The notes: generated by a model not told the origin, from the sequence alone. A DNA stretch of 64,000 nt from Bacteroidia bacterium (GCA_021740845.1 JAIOYZ010000009.1:1-64000), one strand, 5' to 3'; positions 34,294 through 41,784 are shown, counted from the stretch's first letter. A program made the numbers and translations.

Positions 34294-34560
34294 CTAATCT
34301 TGTTTTGGTTTCACTTCTACAAATTCAATGTCTTGAGTTAGATTTTCACCTTCTTTTTTCATTGGAACCGCACAACCCGAAACTCCGCAGCAACCCACAT
34401 TCATAATAACTTGGTACAAAATGAATCCACCTAATAAACCCAAAATGATATCCATTGTTTGCGCAGCCTGAATTAAAATTACGCTTGCCATTAATAAACG
34501 GAGGATACGAATCAAACTCCAGTTGCTAGATTGCTTTAATAAAAATTGATATACAGCCAT
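34294..34560 (-). CDS. YgaP-like membrane protein (DUF2892-type)
   Basis: This 88-aa protein has two hydrophobic helices (LIRILRLLMASVILIQAA and LGLLGGFILYQVIMNVG), like the membrane part of the rhodanese YgaP. A cysteine cluster CCGVSGC follows at about 57-63, and the tail is acidic. It starts within the stop codon of the upstream rhodanese gene (TAATG). The two genes together therefore equal a split YgaP. The Cys cluster could take up sulfur or bind metal, but neither is shown here. Confidence 0.75.
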   Translation of the reverse strand: MAVYQFLLKQSSNWSLIRILRLLMASVILIQAAQTMDIILGLLGGFILYQVIMNVGCCGVSGCAVPMKKEGENLTQDIEFVEVKPKQD

Positions 34561-34835
34561 TATGCAGTTGCTCTATTAACATCTATCCAAGAACCACCGT
34601 TTTCGCAGTTAATTCCAATCTGACGAAGATAGCCCGTTGCTTGCATACTTCTGCCTCCAGAAGCACAACAAAGGATAACTTTTTTCATAGCCTTAAATTC
34701 TTCCACTCTATGTGGTACTTCATTCAAAGGAATATTGATACTTCCAGCTACGTGTCCGCCCATAAATTCTCCTGGGGTGCGCACGTCTACAATTGTAATT
34801 TCACCCGCTTGCATTTGTTTTCCTAAATTTTCCAT
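34560..34835 (-). CDS. Single-domain rhodanese
   Basis: A protein of about 91 aa is read from MENLGKQMQAGEITIVDVRT; eight upstream codons are open but unlikely. The active loop is CCASGGRSM (Cys56, Cys57), with the preceding strand KKVILCC. The CH2A-like INIPLNEVPHRVEEF and the ending GGSWIDV are standard. It is the cytosolic sulfurtransferase half of a split YgaP-like module and the first gene of the operon. It has a putative Crp/Fnr-like operator upstream (34857-34902). Confidence 0.88.
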   Translation of the reverse strand: MENLGKQMQAGEITIVDVRTPGEFMGGHVAGSINIPLNEVPHRVEEFKAMKKVILCCASGGRSMQATGYLRQIGINCENGGSWIDVNRATA

Positions 34836-34856
34836 GTTTCTAGTTTTAAGTGGGGG

Positions 34857-34902
34857 CAAATTTCGGTGCTAGCTAGGCTGTAATTATGGAACATTTGTTT
34901 CA
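34857..34902 (-). promoter_or_regulatory. Crp/Fnr-like operator and -7-like element upstream of the rhodanese operon
   Basis: In gene direction, TGAAACAAATGTTCCA (34902-34887) begins 38 bp before GAAATTTG (34864-34857), a weaker TAnnTTTG. The ATG is 21 bp further on. Spacing matches the sqr and cstB-like promoters. Confidence 0.5.
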
Positions 34903-34980
34903 TAAGCCAATTTTTTACAAATAGAATCCACTTATAGAATTAAAGGAATGCGATACTGTTAACAGCAAATAGAAAATGAA

Positions 34981-35583
34981 TTATTTCCTAATTGTTGAAA
35001 ACCAACTAATGCCATAAACCAATCCATTTCCAGCATTGCCTTGGTATTGAAATTTATAATCTACAAAAGGAGCTAACCTTGATTTATTATTTTGAGAATA
35101 AATATAAAGTCGTACTCCCGCGCTTCCTCCATATATACTTTCTGTACGATCTTGGTAATCGTTTTTAATAAAATTTTGTTGCAATGGATTAATATGAGGT
35201 GAGATGTCAAAGGTTTCGTTTACTCTTATAGAATAAAAAATGCCTTCTGGCAAAACGCCAATTAAAATACCGAGAATGAATGCACCTCCTGGAATGCTAC
35301 TTTCGTCGGAAGCTTTAGCGCTTGAAAATGATTCATAGGTAGAAAAACCTAGTGAAGGGGAGGAGGGTATTTGAAAATAATTGGAGCCTGCCTGTATATT
35401 ATATTCAATTCCAAAGCCATTTTTAAATTCGTATTGAAACCCAAGTCCTACTATTGGTCTGCTTTTAAATTGTTCTAATTCTATTAAGCCAAAATTTGCT
35501 CCAAAATAAGCTCCTTGTGCTTTTGTATTTTGTGACAAAAAGAAAAACACCAAAAGTCCAAATAGGCATTTTATGGTTTTCAT
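34981..35583 (-). CDS. Exported probable outer-membrane beta-barrel protein (paralogue A)
   Basis: This 200-aa protein has a signal peptide ending TKAQ. Aromatic beta-strands follow: GAYFGANFGLIEL, PIVGLGFQYEFKNGFGIEYN, then a Ser-rich stretch, YGGSAGVRLYIYS and FVDYKFQYQGNAGNGLVYGI. This is the usual pattern of a small eight-strand outer-membrane barrel. It is clearly homologous along its whole length to the gene at 35799-36407, so the two are a tandem duplication. The function is unknown. Confidence 0.7.
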   Translation of the reverse strand: MKTIKCLFGLLVFFFLSQNTKAQGAYFGANFGLIELEQFKSRPIVGLGFQYEFKNGFGIEYNIQAGSNYFQIPSSPSLGFSTYESFSSAKASDESSIPGGAFILGILIGVLPEGIFYSIRVNETFDISPHINPLQQNFIKNDYQDRTESIYGGSAGVRLYIYSQNNKSRLAPFVDYKFQYQGNAGNGLVYGISWFSTIRK

Positions 35584-35703
35584 TGTTTTAAATATTGGTT
35601 CAAGAAGAAAAGGTTTTTTGGCATTCTAATTAAAACCTTTTCTAATTTTTCAGGTTTAGTTTTTGAACTAATAGTGTTATCACAAATCTGTTTTCAACTA
35701 GAA

Positions 35704-35715
35704 TTGGTTCAAACC
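35704..35715 (+). repeat. Iterated motif, 12-bp core
   Basis: TTGGTTCAAACC then AAAA, between the two paralogous barrel genes. Confidence 0.8.
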
Positions 35716-35798
35716 AAAATTAAGTAAAAAAGACCAAATTGATTATAAAGGATTGAAAGAGAGGCAAAAATTTAGATGTTTAATAAAAAAGAGATGAA

Positions 35799-36407
35799 TT
35801 ATTTCCCAAAATTTGAAAACCAAGTTAGCCCGTAAACCAAGCCGTTTCTGGCATTTTCTTCATATTGATATTTGTAATCAATAAATGGAGCAAACCTGGA
35901 TTTTTTATTGGGTGAAGAAATAAAAAGACGAATACCCGCGGTACCACCAAATAGGATTTCTGAATCGTCTTGGTAATTGTTTCTAATAAAGTTTAGCTGC
36001 ATGGGATTGATATGAGGGCAGATTCCAAAATGGTCGTTTAGTTTGATATTGTAGTAAAATCCTTCTGGAATTATTGCAATTAAAATCCCTACTAACAAAG
36101 CCCCACCTGGCCTGCTTTTTTCCTCATCTGATGTAGAACTTGAAATTGCGGCGCCTGTAATAAAGCCTAGAACGGGAGAAGATGGCATTTGAAAATACCT
36201 AGAACCAGCATGTAAGCTGTATTCAATTCCAAAACCATTTTTATATTCGTATTGAAATTCTAATCCAACGATAGGCCTTTGGTAAAACCCATCCAAATCC
36301 ATATAGCCAATGTTTGCACCAAAATATGCACCTTGAGCTTTTGTGAATTGAGGCAATAGAAAAAATAGTGAAAGTGCAACTAGGTAATTTGTAGTTCTCA
36401 TAGGCAT
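35799..36407 (-). CDS. Exported probable outer-membrane beta-barrel protein (paralogue B)
   Basis: This 202-aa protein starts at MPMRTTNYLV, or at MRTT two codons in. The signal peptide ends TKAQ, and the mature start GAYFGANIGYMDL is near-identical to paralogue A. Other shared blocks are PIVGLEFQYEYKNGFGIEYS, YFQMPSSPVLGF and FIDYKYQYEENARNGLVYGL. A variant iterated motif lies just upstream (36412-36427). It is probably a surface beta-barrel of unknown role. Confidence 0.7.
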   Translation of the reverse strand: MPMRTTNYLVALSLFFLLPQFTKAQGAYFGANIGYMDLDGFYQRPIVGLEFQYEYKNGFGIEYSLHAGSRYFQMPSSPVLGFITGAAISSSTSDEEKSRPGGALLVGILIAIIPEGFYYNIKLNDHFGICPHINPMQLNFIRNNYQDDSEILFGGTAGIRLFISSPNKKSRFAPFIDYKYQYEENARNGLVYGLTWFSNFGK

Positions 36408-36411
36408 TTGT

Positions 36412-36427
36412 TTTGGTTCAAACTGAA
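36412..36427 (+). repeat. Iterated motif, variant copy (TTTGGTTCAAACTGAA)
   Basis: One substitution from consensus, 5 bp upstream of the start of the minus-strand barrel gene. Confidence 0.65.
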
Positions 36428-36497
36428 AAGCAATTTTAATTTAACAAATTTTTTACTGCCAATTATAATGCCAAAAAATGTTTTCTAAATTCTTAGC

Positions 36498-36932
36498 TTA
36501 GAATTTACGCGTCATAACTTTTATAAATGAAATATGTCTAAAACGCAAAGCACTCCAATCTTCATCAATAGAAACTGCTCTTACTGTTTCAAAGCCTTGT
36601 TCTTTTAAGTATTCCCAGCCTTTATCTCTATTTATTTCAACCTTGTATTTTTTTGAACTTCCTTTTGGAAAGGCAAACCAAAGCAAAGCATCTTCCTTTA
36701 AAAGTGGAATAATAGATTGGCCTAAATTTTCAATTTCCTCTTTTGTTTTTACAAAACTCAACACAAATTCTATGGGTTCGGTTTGAACCAATTTATTTTT
36801 TAGGATAACAAAAGCAGAAATTTCTTTTTGTTCTAATTCAAACTCATTAGGAGGATTTAATAGTAGCATCTCCTTTTGATTTTTGAAGTTTAATTTTTGT
36901 AATAAGGGTGTCATCGGCAAATTTGTTTTCAA
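36498..36932 (-). CDS. DUF3052-like hypothetical protein
   Basis: This 144-aa cytoplasmic protein begins MKTNLPMTPLLQKLNFKNQK then EMLLLNPPNEFELE. It has FVKTKEEIENLGQSIIPLLK, WFAFPKGSSKKYKVEINRDK and VSIDEDWSALRFR. This order (NxP near the start, P-K-x-S, N-R-D-x-G-W, I-D-x-x-W-S-A-x-R-F) resembles short DUF3052 proteins as recalled, unverified here. The function is unknown. The iterated motif at 36777-36791 is read as LVQTE. Confidence 0.6.
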   Translation of the reverse strand: MKTNLPMTPLLQKLNFKNQKEMLLLNPPNEFELEQKEISAFVILKNKLVQTEPIEFVLSFVKTKEEIENLGQSIIPLLKEDALLWFAFPKGSSKKYKVEINRDKGWEYLKEQGFETVRAVSIDEDWSALRFRHISFIKVMTRKF

Positions 36933-37042
36933 CTTGTATTTTTCAAAATGGAGTAAACCAAAGATATGACTTAGATAATGGATCCAAATTCAAAAATTTA
37001 CCAAACTCGGATAAATACCCTAAACCTTAAACATACTTTTTA

Positions 37043-37200
37043 CTATCTCCATAATTCTTCTTTTTCTTGACTATTGAAATAGAAGAGGTATGCATCAGAT
37101 TAAAAACTTCTAACCTGAATTGGAGCGCCGAATAAAGGCTGAGCATTTAACTCCTTGTCAATGGTAAATGCACTAAATTGTCGAGAAGTATAGGGAATAT
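37043..37200 (-). pseudogene. RHS core remnant
   Basis: In one frame the minus strand reads LNAQPLFGAPIQVRSF, stop, SDAYLFYFNSQEKEELWR, stop. This matches the RHS pattern (YPFG..I.GRSF then S..YRFGFN.QEK), interrupted by a stop at the expected junction. A related stretch (SDAGAYLFSINCKEK) lies in the RHS fragment at 39.7-40.1 kb. It is too decayed to be functional. Confidence 0.55.
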
Positions 37201-37212
37201 ATTTTGTCAAAC

Positions 37213-37626
37213 TTATATTTTGTAATTTTTTAAGAATTGAGCTGGGTTAACTATTGGCAAATTTCTAAATGGGTGCATAACCAATAAATCTTTGTCCCCA
37301 CTTATTAAGCAATCAGCCCTTGAGTTCCATGCAAGTGAAAGAAACTTGTCGTCTTTAGGGTCGCGACATGCTATTATCTCTTCATGAATTGGGATAACCA
37401 TGCAGCGAATTTCTAATTCATTTATTGCTTTTATCCTATTTTGTAGGGAAATGTATCGGTCAAATTTTGGGTGCGTAAATTTCTCCGCAAATTCACTTAA
37501 CGTTTCCTTCGATTGAACCAAAGTACCCCAATCCAAAACATATTCATATGCTCTTCTTGGATTAGATACTTTAATAAGATGTGCACTTATTAAAGTATTG
37601 GTGTCAATTACAAAAAGCTTAATCAT
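37213..37626 (-). CDS. PIN-domain toxin (VapC-like)
   Basis: This 137-aa protein has the PIN acidic residues in order: Asp8 in FVIDTNTLIS, Asp in CRDPKDDKFLSLA, and Asp in CLISGDKDLL. It matches the PIN-family group often annotated as putative toxin-antitoxin toxin component. Such proteins are Mg-dependent RNases. It overlaps the end of the upstream gene by 8 bp, as expected for a translationally coupled TA pair. A decayed RHS fragment follows directly. Confidence 0.85.
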   Translation of the reverse strand: MIKLFVIDTNTLISAHLIKVSNPRRAYEYVLDWGTLVQSKETLSEFAEKFTHPKFDRYISLQNRIKAINELEIRCMVIPIHEEIIACRDPKDDKFLSLAWNSRADCLISGDKDLLVMHPFRNLPIVNPAQFLKNYKI

Positions 37627-37849
37627 CCGTTTCCAACAAATCTTTAAGCTTGCCTTCAGTTATTCCATTCCTTTGGGCTTCATCACTCATTTGGTCAAGT
37701 AATATCTTATATTCAGCAGTATCTTTTATTAGGAAAACTTTTTTAAGGTAGGTGTTAATTGCACTGATGATTCGTTCTTTTTTGTCTGACGATTCATTTA
37801 AAAAGGCATTTGCTACCTGATAATCAACTTCAATTACAATCCTGCTCAT
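37619..37849 (-). CDS. Antitoxin partner of the PIN toxin
   Basis: A protein of about 76 aa is read from ATG 37849 (MSRIVIEVDYQVANAFLNES); a 36-codon upstream extension is AT-rich and implausible. It starts with a short beta-strand (SRIVIEVDY) and a helical stretch like ribbon-helix-helix antitoxins, then an acidic C-terminus (LKDLLETDD) that would wrap the toxin. It overlaps the PIN gene by 8 bp. The assignment rests mostly on position and size. Confidence 0.7.
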   Translation of the reverse strand: MSRIVIEVDYQVANAFLNESSDKKERIISAINTYLKKVFLIKDTAEYKILLDQMSDEAQRNGITEGKLKDLLETDD

Positions 37850-38082
37850 ATCTATAAGGTTTATACCCAAATTTAATAGATTTAAATGAATTTTAAAAAT
37901 AGGCTTTAATTTTTTTAGGACTTTAATAAATATGCAAATTATATAGTAGTTAATCAAATCTCGCCAAATGTAAAATCCATCTTTTCTCCAATATTTTTTA
38001 GGCCAGTTTGTTACAATTCAATTTATATTAAAAACGGTTATAGACAATTAGAAATTCTTTCGCCAAGAAAAATTTGAAAAAC

Positions 38083-38238
38083 ATGAAGCCAACTGAAAAA
38101 CAATTTGATGCAGTAAATTTCATTTGTTAACAACGAGACTAATTGAGCGAAAAACACTCTAAAATGTCCAAATCTGAAATTTCAGAATACTTTAAAAATA
38201 TCAAAACAGAAATAGCTGCGAGACCATGCGCAAAATAG
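38083..38238 (+). pseudogene. Broken small antitoxin-like gene
   Basis: One frame reads MKPTEKQFDAVNFIC, stop (38128), QRD, stop (38140), then LSEKHSKMSKSEISEYFKNI and KTEIAARPCAK. The pattern MKxxxxFDAVxFMR-x-QRDxLSxKLxKMxxEEIxxYF is common for short antitoxin-like proteins in TA loci (from memory). The frame is otherwise continuous, so two nonsense mutations killed it. Its end abuts repeat A. Confidence 0.6.
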
Positions 38239-38292
38239 TTTGTTTCCAAAAGGTAATCTTGCCATTTTAGAGGTGTTTTTATGTTTATAGAT

Positions 38293-38618
38293 TTTAGTGC
38301 ATTTATTTGAAAATGCACCAAAATGGCTGTAGTACCTGTTATGTATGCCATCGCAAAGGTTTTGCAATAATAAAACAATTGGATTATTACCTCCTCGTAT
38401 TGATAAAGCAAAATAGGTAATAATATCATTAATGAAGGAAGATTTTAACCTTTGGCAAATATTTAGAACATGTACATCATGTCTTTTTTGGTTCAAACCG
38501 AAATTTGGTTTGGATGGTTGTGGAATGGTTTATTTAAATTAAAACCTGGCTGTAATCTTTTTCCGAGTGCTTAAGGTCCTTTCATAGTCGGACGTAGACA
38601 CAGTCTATGCCCAACGGG
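38293..38618. repeat. Island repeat, copy A
   Basis: This ~325-bp element begins TTTAGTGCATTTATTTGAAA, with a GTGCATTT/AAATGCAC hairpin. It contains GATAAAGCAAAATAGGTAAT and a full iterated motif (38487-38502). It ends in a GACGTAGACACAGTCTATGC palindrome and CCCAACGGG. It is homologous to B and C in the same orientation. Open frames inside it (38139-38496) are not credible genes. Confidence 0.85.
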
Positions 38619-38641
38619 TACAACACCGAACACAACCTACA

Positions 38642-39454
38642 TTACTTAAAAATAAACCTATGCAACCCACCCCAATTCCAAATTGGTATTCCCTTTTGAG
38701 CAGGTGCAAGTTGATATTTCATTGCCCCAACATGTTCAAAACTTTCCATGCTATTTAGGTCTGCCAAAAGACCTTCGAAAGACAAACTATTGTGCAACTT
38801 AATTTCTGTTTTGGGGAGAGCTATCACTTCCCCTAGTCCGCCAGACATAGGGAATCCCATATACATTAATCGACCATCGTAAAATTTTACATTTCTGGTC
38901 ATTACTAAATTGCTATCAAGGAACATAATACTACCAATACCTCTAGCATCAGAAAATAGCGGATAGGAATCATATTCATGTCGATTAATAAAATACAAAT
39001 TCCCTTTGAAAGTAAAAATAATTGCTGAAAGTCCTCGGCTATACTTTGAGGTTACACTCATAATATATTCATTATCAAAAAGCTGTGCAACTCTGAATTC
39101 ATAAACCGATTTACCATTTTGATTATAAACAACTCTACAGATTTTTTTATCCTTATAGTATAAATCAAAGTCTACATCATCGTTATCTTCACTCCCATCT
39201 GATTCCATACTGATAAAACTAAACGAAGAAACTTTTTCATGCTTATTGGAACTAACTGGAGTCTTGATAACAGACTGAGCTTTAGACAAAATCTCAGTAA
39301 ACCAAAATCTTTGACTGGAATCATTTCTTTCATCTGATGCCTTGAATGTTTGACCATGGTCTTCGTTGGCTTTGACTCTTTTTTGCTCCACGTCCTTACA
39401 GGAATTTAGACCTAAAATTACCGAAAGGATAAAAATGTTCTTAACTAACTTCAT
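38642..39454 (-). CDS. Hypothetical lipoprotein next to an RHS fragment
   Basis: This 270-aa protein has a lipoprotein signal (MKLVKNIFILSVILGL then NSC). The mature part starts acidic and polar, followed by beta-rich sequence (FDLYYKDKKICRVVYNQNGK, SAIIFTFKGNLYFINRHEYD, GIGSIMFLDSNLVMTRNVKF). There is no recognised domain. It lies downstream of the RHS remnant on the same strand and ends 24 bp from repeat A. It could be an immunity-type or cargo gene of the cassette, but nothing in its sequence proves that. Confidence 0.6.
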   Translation of the reverse strand: MKLVKNIFILSVILGLNSCKDVEQKRVKANEDHGQTFKASDERNDSSQRFWFTEILSKAQSVIKTPVSSNKHEKVSSFSFISMESDGSEDNDDVDFDLYYKDKKICRVVYNQNGKSVYEFRVAQLFDNEYIMSVTSKYSRGLSAIIFTFKGNLYFINRHEYDSYPLFSDARGIGSIMFLDSNLVMTRNVKFYDGRLMYMGFPMSGGLGEVIALPKTEIKLHNSLSFEGLLADLNSMESFEHVGAMKYQLAPAQKGIPIWNWGGLHRFIFK

Positions 39455-39524
39455 AATGGCACGTATTTAAATATTTTAAGGCTTTGGATTAACATTGGGT
39501 TAATTAGGATTTTTTCCAGTTTCA

Positions 39525-40128
39525 CTAAATCAATCTGCATTTCTGGTTTGAGCTTCTAGACATATCTATTGAACCTCCCTCACTATATGTTGCACCATGT
39601 ATCGAACAAATAAATTATTGATCTTTAGTCCGTCTGTTCCATAGGTTTTTTGTAACCATGAAGTAGCCTAACCTAAACTAGATACTATTAAAAATCCCAA
39701 CCTAGTGCTATTTCTTTCTGTCTTTCTAAATTAAAATCAGCAGAACTATTATCAAGTAATATAATCATAACGTATCCTGTTCGATTATAATTCTGTGCTA
39801 TTAGATCACCTGGACACTCACCTTCAATATCAATTAACCTTACGGGATTATTTGCAGCATAAATATAAGGTGCCCAAAATGAAAAATCATTTGTTCTTGG
39901 ATCTAAAGATAAAAATCTCCCCAACCTCGCATCATAAACCCTCGCACCAAAATCCAAATCATTTCCAGCGCCGTTAATCTCGTTAATTTTCTCCTTGCAA
40001 TTGATGGAGAAGAGGTATGCACCTGCATCGGATTTAAGGTGCGATTTTTTGCCCTTAGTGCATTTATTTAAGAAAGCACCAAAATGGCTGTAAGGCTTGT
40101 TATGTATGCTACTTCGAAGGTTTTGCAT
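39525..40128 (-). pseudogene. RHS-core fragment with decayed C-terminal domain
   Basis: The intact frame (39688-40128) carries the RHS-associated core: KEKINEINGAGNDLDFGARV, YDARLGRFLSLDPRT, YIYAANNPVRLIDIEG. A variable tail ends IALGWDF. The protein-like sequence then continues in other frames (ATSWLQKTYGTDGLKINNLF, then IHGATYSEGGSIDMSRSSNQ) to a stop at 39525. This indicates at least one nonsense and one frameshift mutation. The 5' side is cut by repeat B, so the first ~30 residues (MQNLRSSIHNKPYSHFGAFL) come from the repeat and not from an RHS protein. A full RHS would be far longer. Confidence 0.75.
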
Positions 40129-40384
40129 TAATAAAACAATTGAATTATTACCTCATCGTATTGATAAAGCAAAATAGGTAATAAAATTGAACATTAAAGA
40201 AGGAAGATTTTGAACATTGGCAAATATTTATAACAGGTACTTCAGGTCTTTCTTGGTTCAAACTGATATTTGGTTTGGTGATTGTGGAAAGGTTAATTTA
40301 AATTAGAGGCTGCTTTGTAATCTTCATAGTGGAGCTTAAGCTCCAAAAATAGTCGGACGTAGACACAGTCTACGCCCAACGGGG
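40055..40384. repeat. Island repeat, copy B
   Basis: This ~330-bp element is homologous to copy A over its full length. It starts TTAGTGCATTTATTTAAGAA and ends TAGACACAGTCTACGCCCAA then CGGGG. It carries a variant iterated motif (CTTGGTTCAAACTGA at 40253) and a GGAGCTTAAGCTCC palindrome near 40332. It truncates the 5' side of the RHS fragment. Confidence 0.85.
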
Positions 40385-40518
40385 TTTATTAGCACCAATT
40401 TTATTTATGCTATTTCAAGGCCAATTCACAATTTTTTTATTTCCAGTTTGAATACCTATTTAATCTACAAAACAAGAGGGATTAGCAAAATAACCTAAAA
40501 AATTTATATATTCGTTTT

Positions 40519-40713
40519 ATGGTAATTGAGCGAAATGAAAACGAAATTATTATTCGTATTAATTCAGGCATTTCTGCAAAAAGGCTTGAACAATTAGTTG
40601 ACTATCTTCGTTACAGAGAAATTGCTGATAAATCTAAAGCGAAAAAGGCCGATCTCGATAAACTAATATCTTCAGTTAAGAAGAAAAGACATCTTTCGGC
40701 AATATCAAAATAG
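40519..40713 (+). CDS. Small antitoxin partner of a PIN toxin
   Basis: This 64-aa protein has a beta-strand start (MVIERNENEIIIRINSGISA) followed by helices rich in Lys and Arg (KRLEQLVDYLRYREIADKSK, SVKKKRHL). It lies 4 bp upstream of the PIN gene. Size, charge and position fit an antitoxin of the kind found with VapC-like toxins in Bacteroidota. The sequence alone does not identify the DNA-binding fold. Confidence 0.7.
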   Translation: MVIERNENEIIIRINSGISAKRLEQLVDYLRYREIADKSKAKKADLDKLISSVKKKRHLSAISK

Positions 40714-40717
40714 TGAA

Positions 40718-41152
40718 TTGAAAGTTGTAGTTGATACAAATATTGTTTTTAGTGCATTGCTAAATATTGATAGTAGAATTGCTCGTGTTTTGTTATACAG
40801 TGAAAAGGAGTTGCAATTTTATTCATGTGATTTCTTGAAATTTGAAATAGCGAAACACAAGCAGAAAATTTTGAGACTTACAAATTATTCCGAATCTCAA
40901 TTTTCTGAAATTGAGTTTTTGGTGACAAAAAACATTCATTTCCAAAACCACAATCTTATTAACCCTAAGATATTAGCAAAAGCAGAGGATATGCTAAGGA
41001 CTGTTGATATAGATGACGCTCCATTTTTAGCCTTAGCGCAAAGTTTAAAAGCAAAATTATGGACTGGCGACAAAAAGCTTTCCAATGGATTAATAAAACA
41101 AGGGTATTCAAATATTATTAGTACAGAAGAAATTGCTGGTGTTATATTTTAA
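40718..41152 (+). CDS. PIN-domain toxin (VapC-like), TTG start
   Basis: This 144-aa protein has PIN acidic residues at Asp6 (KVVVDTNIVFSALL), in the TVDIDDAPFLALA block and in LWTGDKKL. The start is TTG at 40718, 4 bp after the antitoxin stop, since no ATG lies before the first catalytic Asp. It is a likely Mg-dependent RNase. It differs from the PIN gene at 37213 and sits between island repeats B and C. Confidence 0.85.
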   Translation: MKVVVDTNIVFSALLNIDSRIARVLLYSEKELQFYSCDFLKFEIAKHKQKILRLTNYSESQFSEIEFLVTKNIHFQNHNLINPKILAKAEDMLRTVDIDDAPFLALAQSLKAKLWTGDKKLSNGLIKQGYSNIISTEEIAGVIF

Positions 41153-41234
41153 GATTGAGAAATTTAGAATTAATAAATCCTCCCTTATTTCTTATTTCAA
41201 GTTTTAAAAAAAGTAGAACTTGTTGTCTTGATTA

Positions 41235-41493
41235 TGCATTAAAAAAACAATTGAATTATTACCTCATCGTATTGATAAAGCAAAATAGGCAATAATATCA
41301 TAAAAGAAGGAAGATTTTAACCTTTGGCAAATAGTTATAACATGTACATCAGGTCTCTTTTGGTTCAAACCGAAATTTGATTTTGGATGGTTGTGGAATG
41401 GCTTATTTAAATTAAAATCTGGCTTGTAATCTTTATCCTGGAGATTAAACTCCAAAAATAGTCGGACGTAGACATAGTCTAAGCCCAGCGGGG
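41235..41493. repeat. Island repeat, copy C (5'-shortened)
   Basis: This ~260-bp element is homologous to the right part of A and B, from TGCATTAAAAAAACAATTGA to the GACGTAGACATAGTCTAAGC palindrome and CCCAGCGGGG. It contains a full iterated motif (41359-41374). The GTGC hairpin end is missing. The 63-codon frame inside (41264-41455) is not a gene. Confidence 0.85.
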
Positions 41494-41503
41494 AAGCCTT
41501 TAA

Positions 41504-41746
41504 TTAAACGACCAATTCTTTTGATTCCAAGAACAAGGTTTCTGGGGCGATATCCAATTCATTTGACCATTGAACAGTTCCCATAAAAACGTGGGCAGTT
41601 TTAAAGAGTTGAATATCTTTCAATTCAACAAAATCGCCCTTGTCGAGATAAGGCTTAACATCGAAAACTTTGTGAGACCCATCCTCAAAGACACAGCTTA
41701 AAGTATAGTCAATATTGCTAATCACCTGTCTTAATTTTGGTAACAT
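41504..41746 (-). CDS. DUF2442 family protein
   Basis: This 80-aa protein has the family layout: YTLSCVFEDGSHKVFDVKPY, then LKDIQLFKTAHVFMGTVQW and the final IAPETLFLESKEL. DUF2442 proteins are short and cytoplasmic and often sit beside toxin-antitoxin-type genes. No partner (such as a DUF4160 gene) is present here. It ends 11 bp from repeat C, like the other island genes. The role is unknown, possibly an orphan antitoxin-like protein. Confidence 0.85.
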   Translation of the reverse strand: MLPKLRQVISNIDYTLSCVFEDGSHKVFDVKPYLDKGDFVELKDIQLFKTAHVFMGTVQWSNELDIAPETLFLESKELVV

Positions 41747-41769
41747 TTCAATTCTTTTTTCAACAATAG

Positions 41770-41784
41770 TTGGTTCAAACCGAA
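41770..41784 (+). repeat. Iterated motif, 15-bp copy
   Basis: TTGGTTCAAACCGAA, 23 bp upstream of the DUF2442 start. Confidence 0.85.

Noticed and set aside
38139-38496. Overlapping 96- and 104-codon frames
   Set aside because: They lie inside island repeat A. Parallel frames in copies B and C are broken or different, as expected of non-coding repeat DNA.
41264-41455. 63-codon frame in repeat C
   Set aside because: Same repeat sequence as above, with no conserved start or domain.
38293-41493. Integron attC sites (GTTGGGC/GCCCAAC cores)
   Set aside because: The right ends contain GCCCAAC, but no matching GTTRRRY partner lies at the expected distance and no integron integrase is in the window. 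It is only an analogy.
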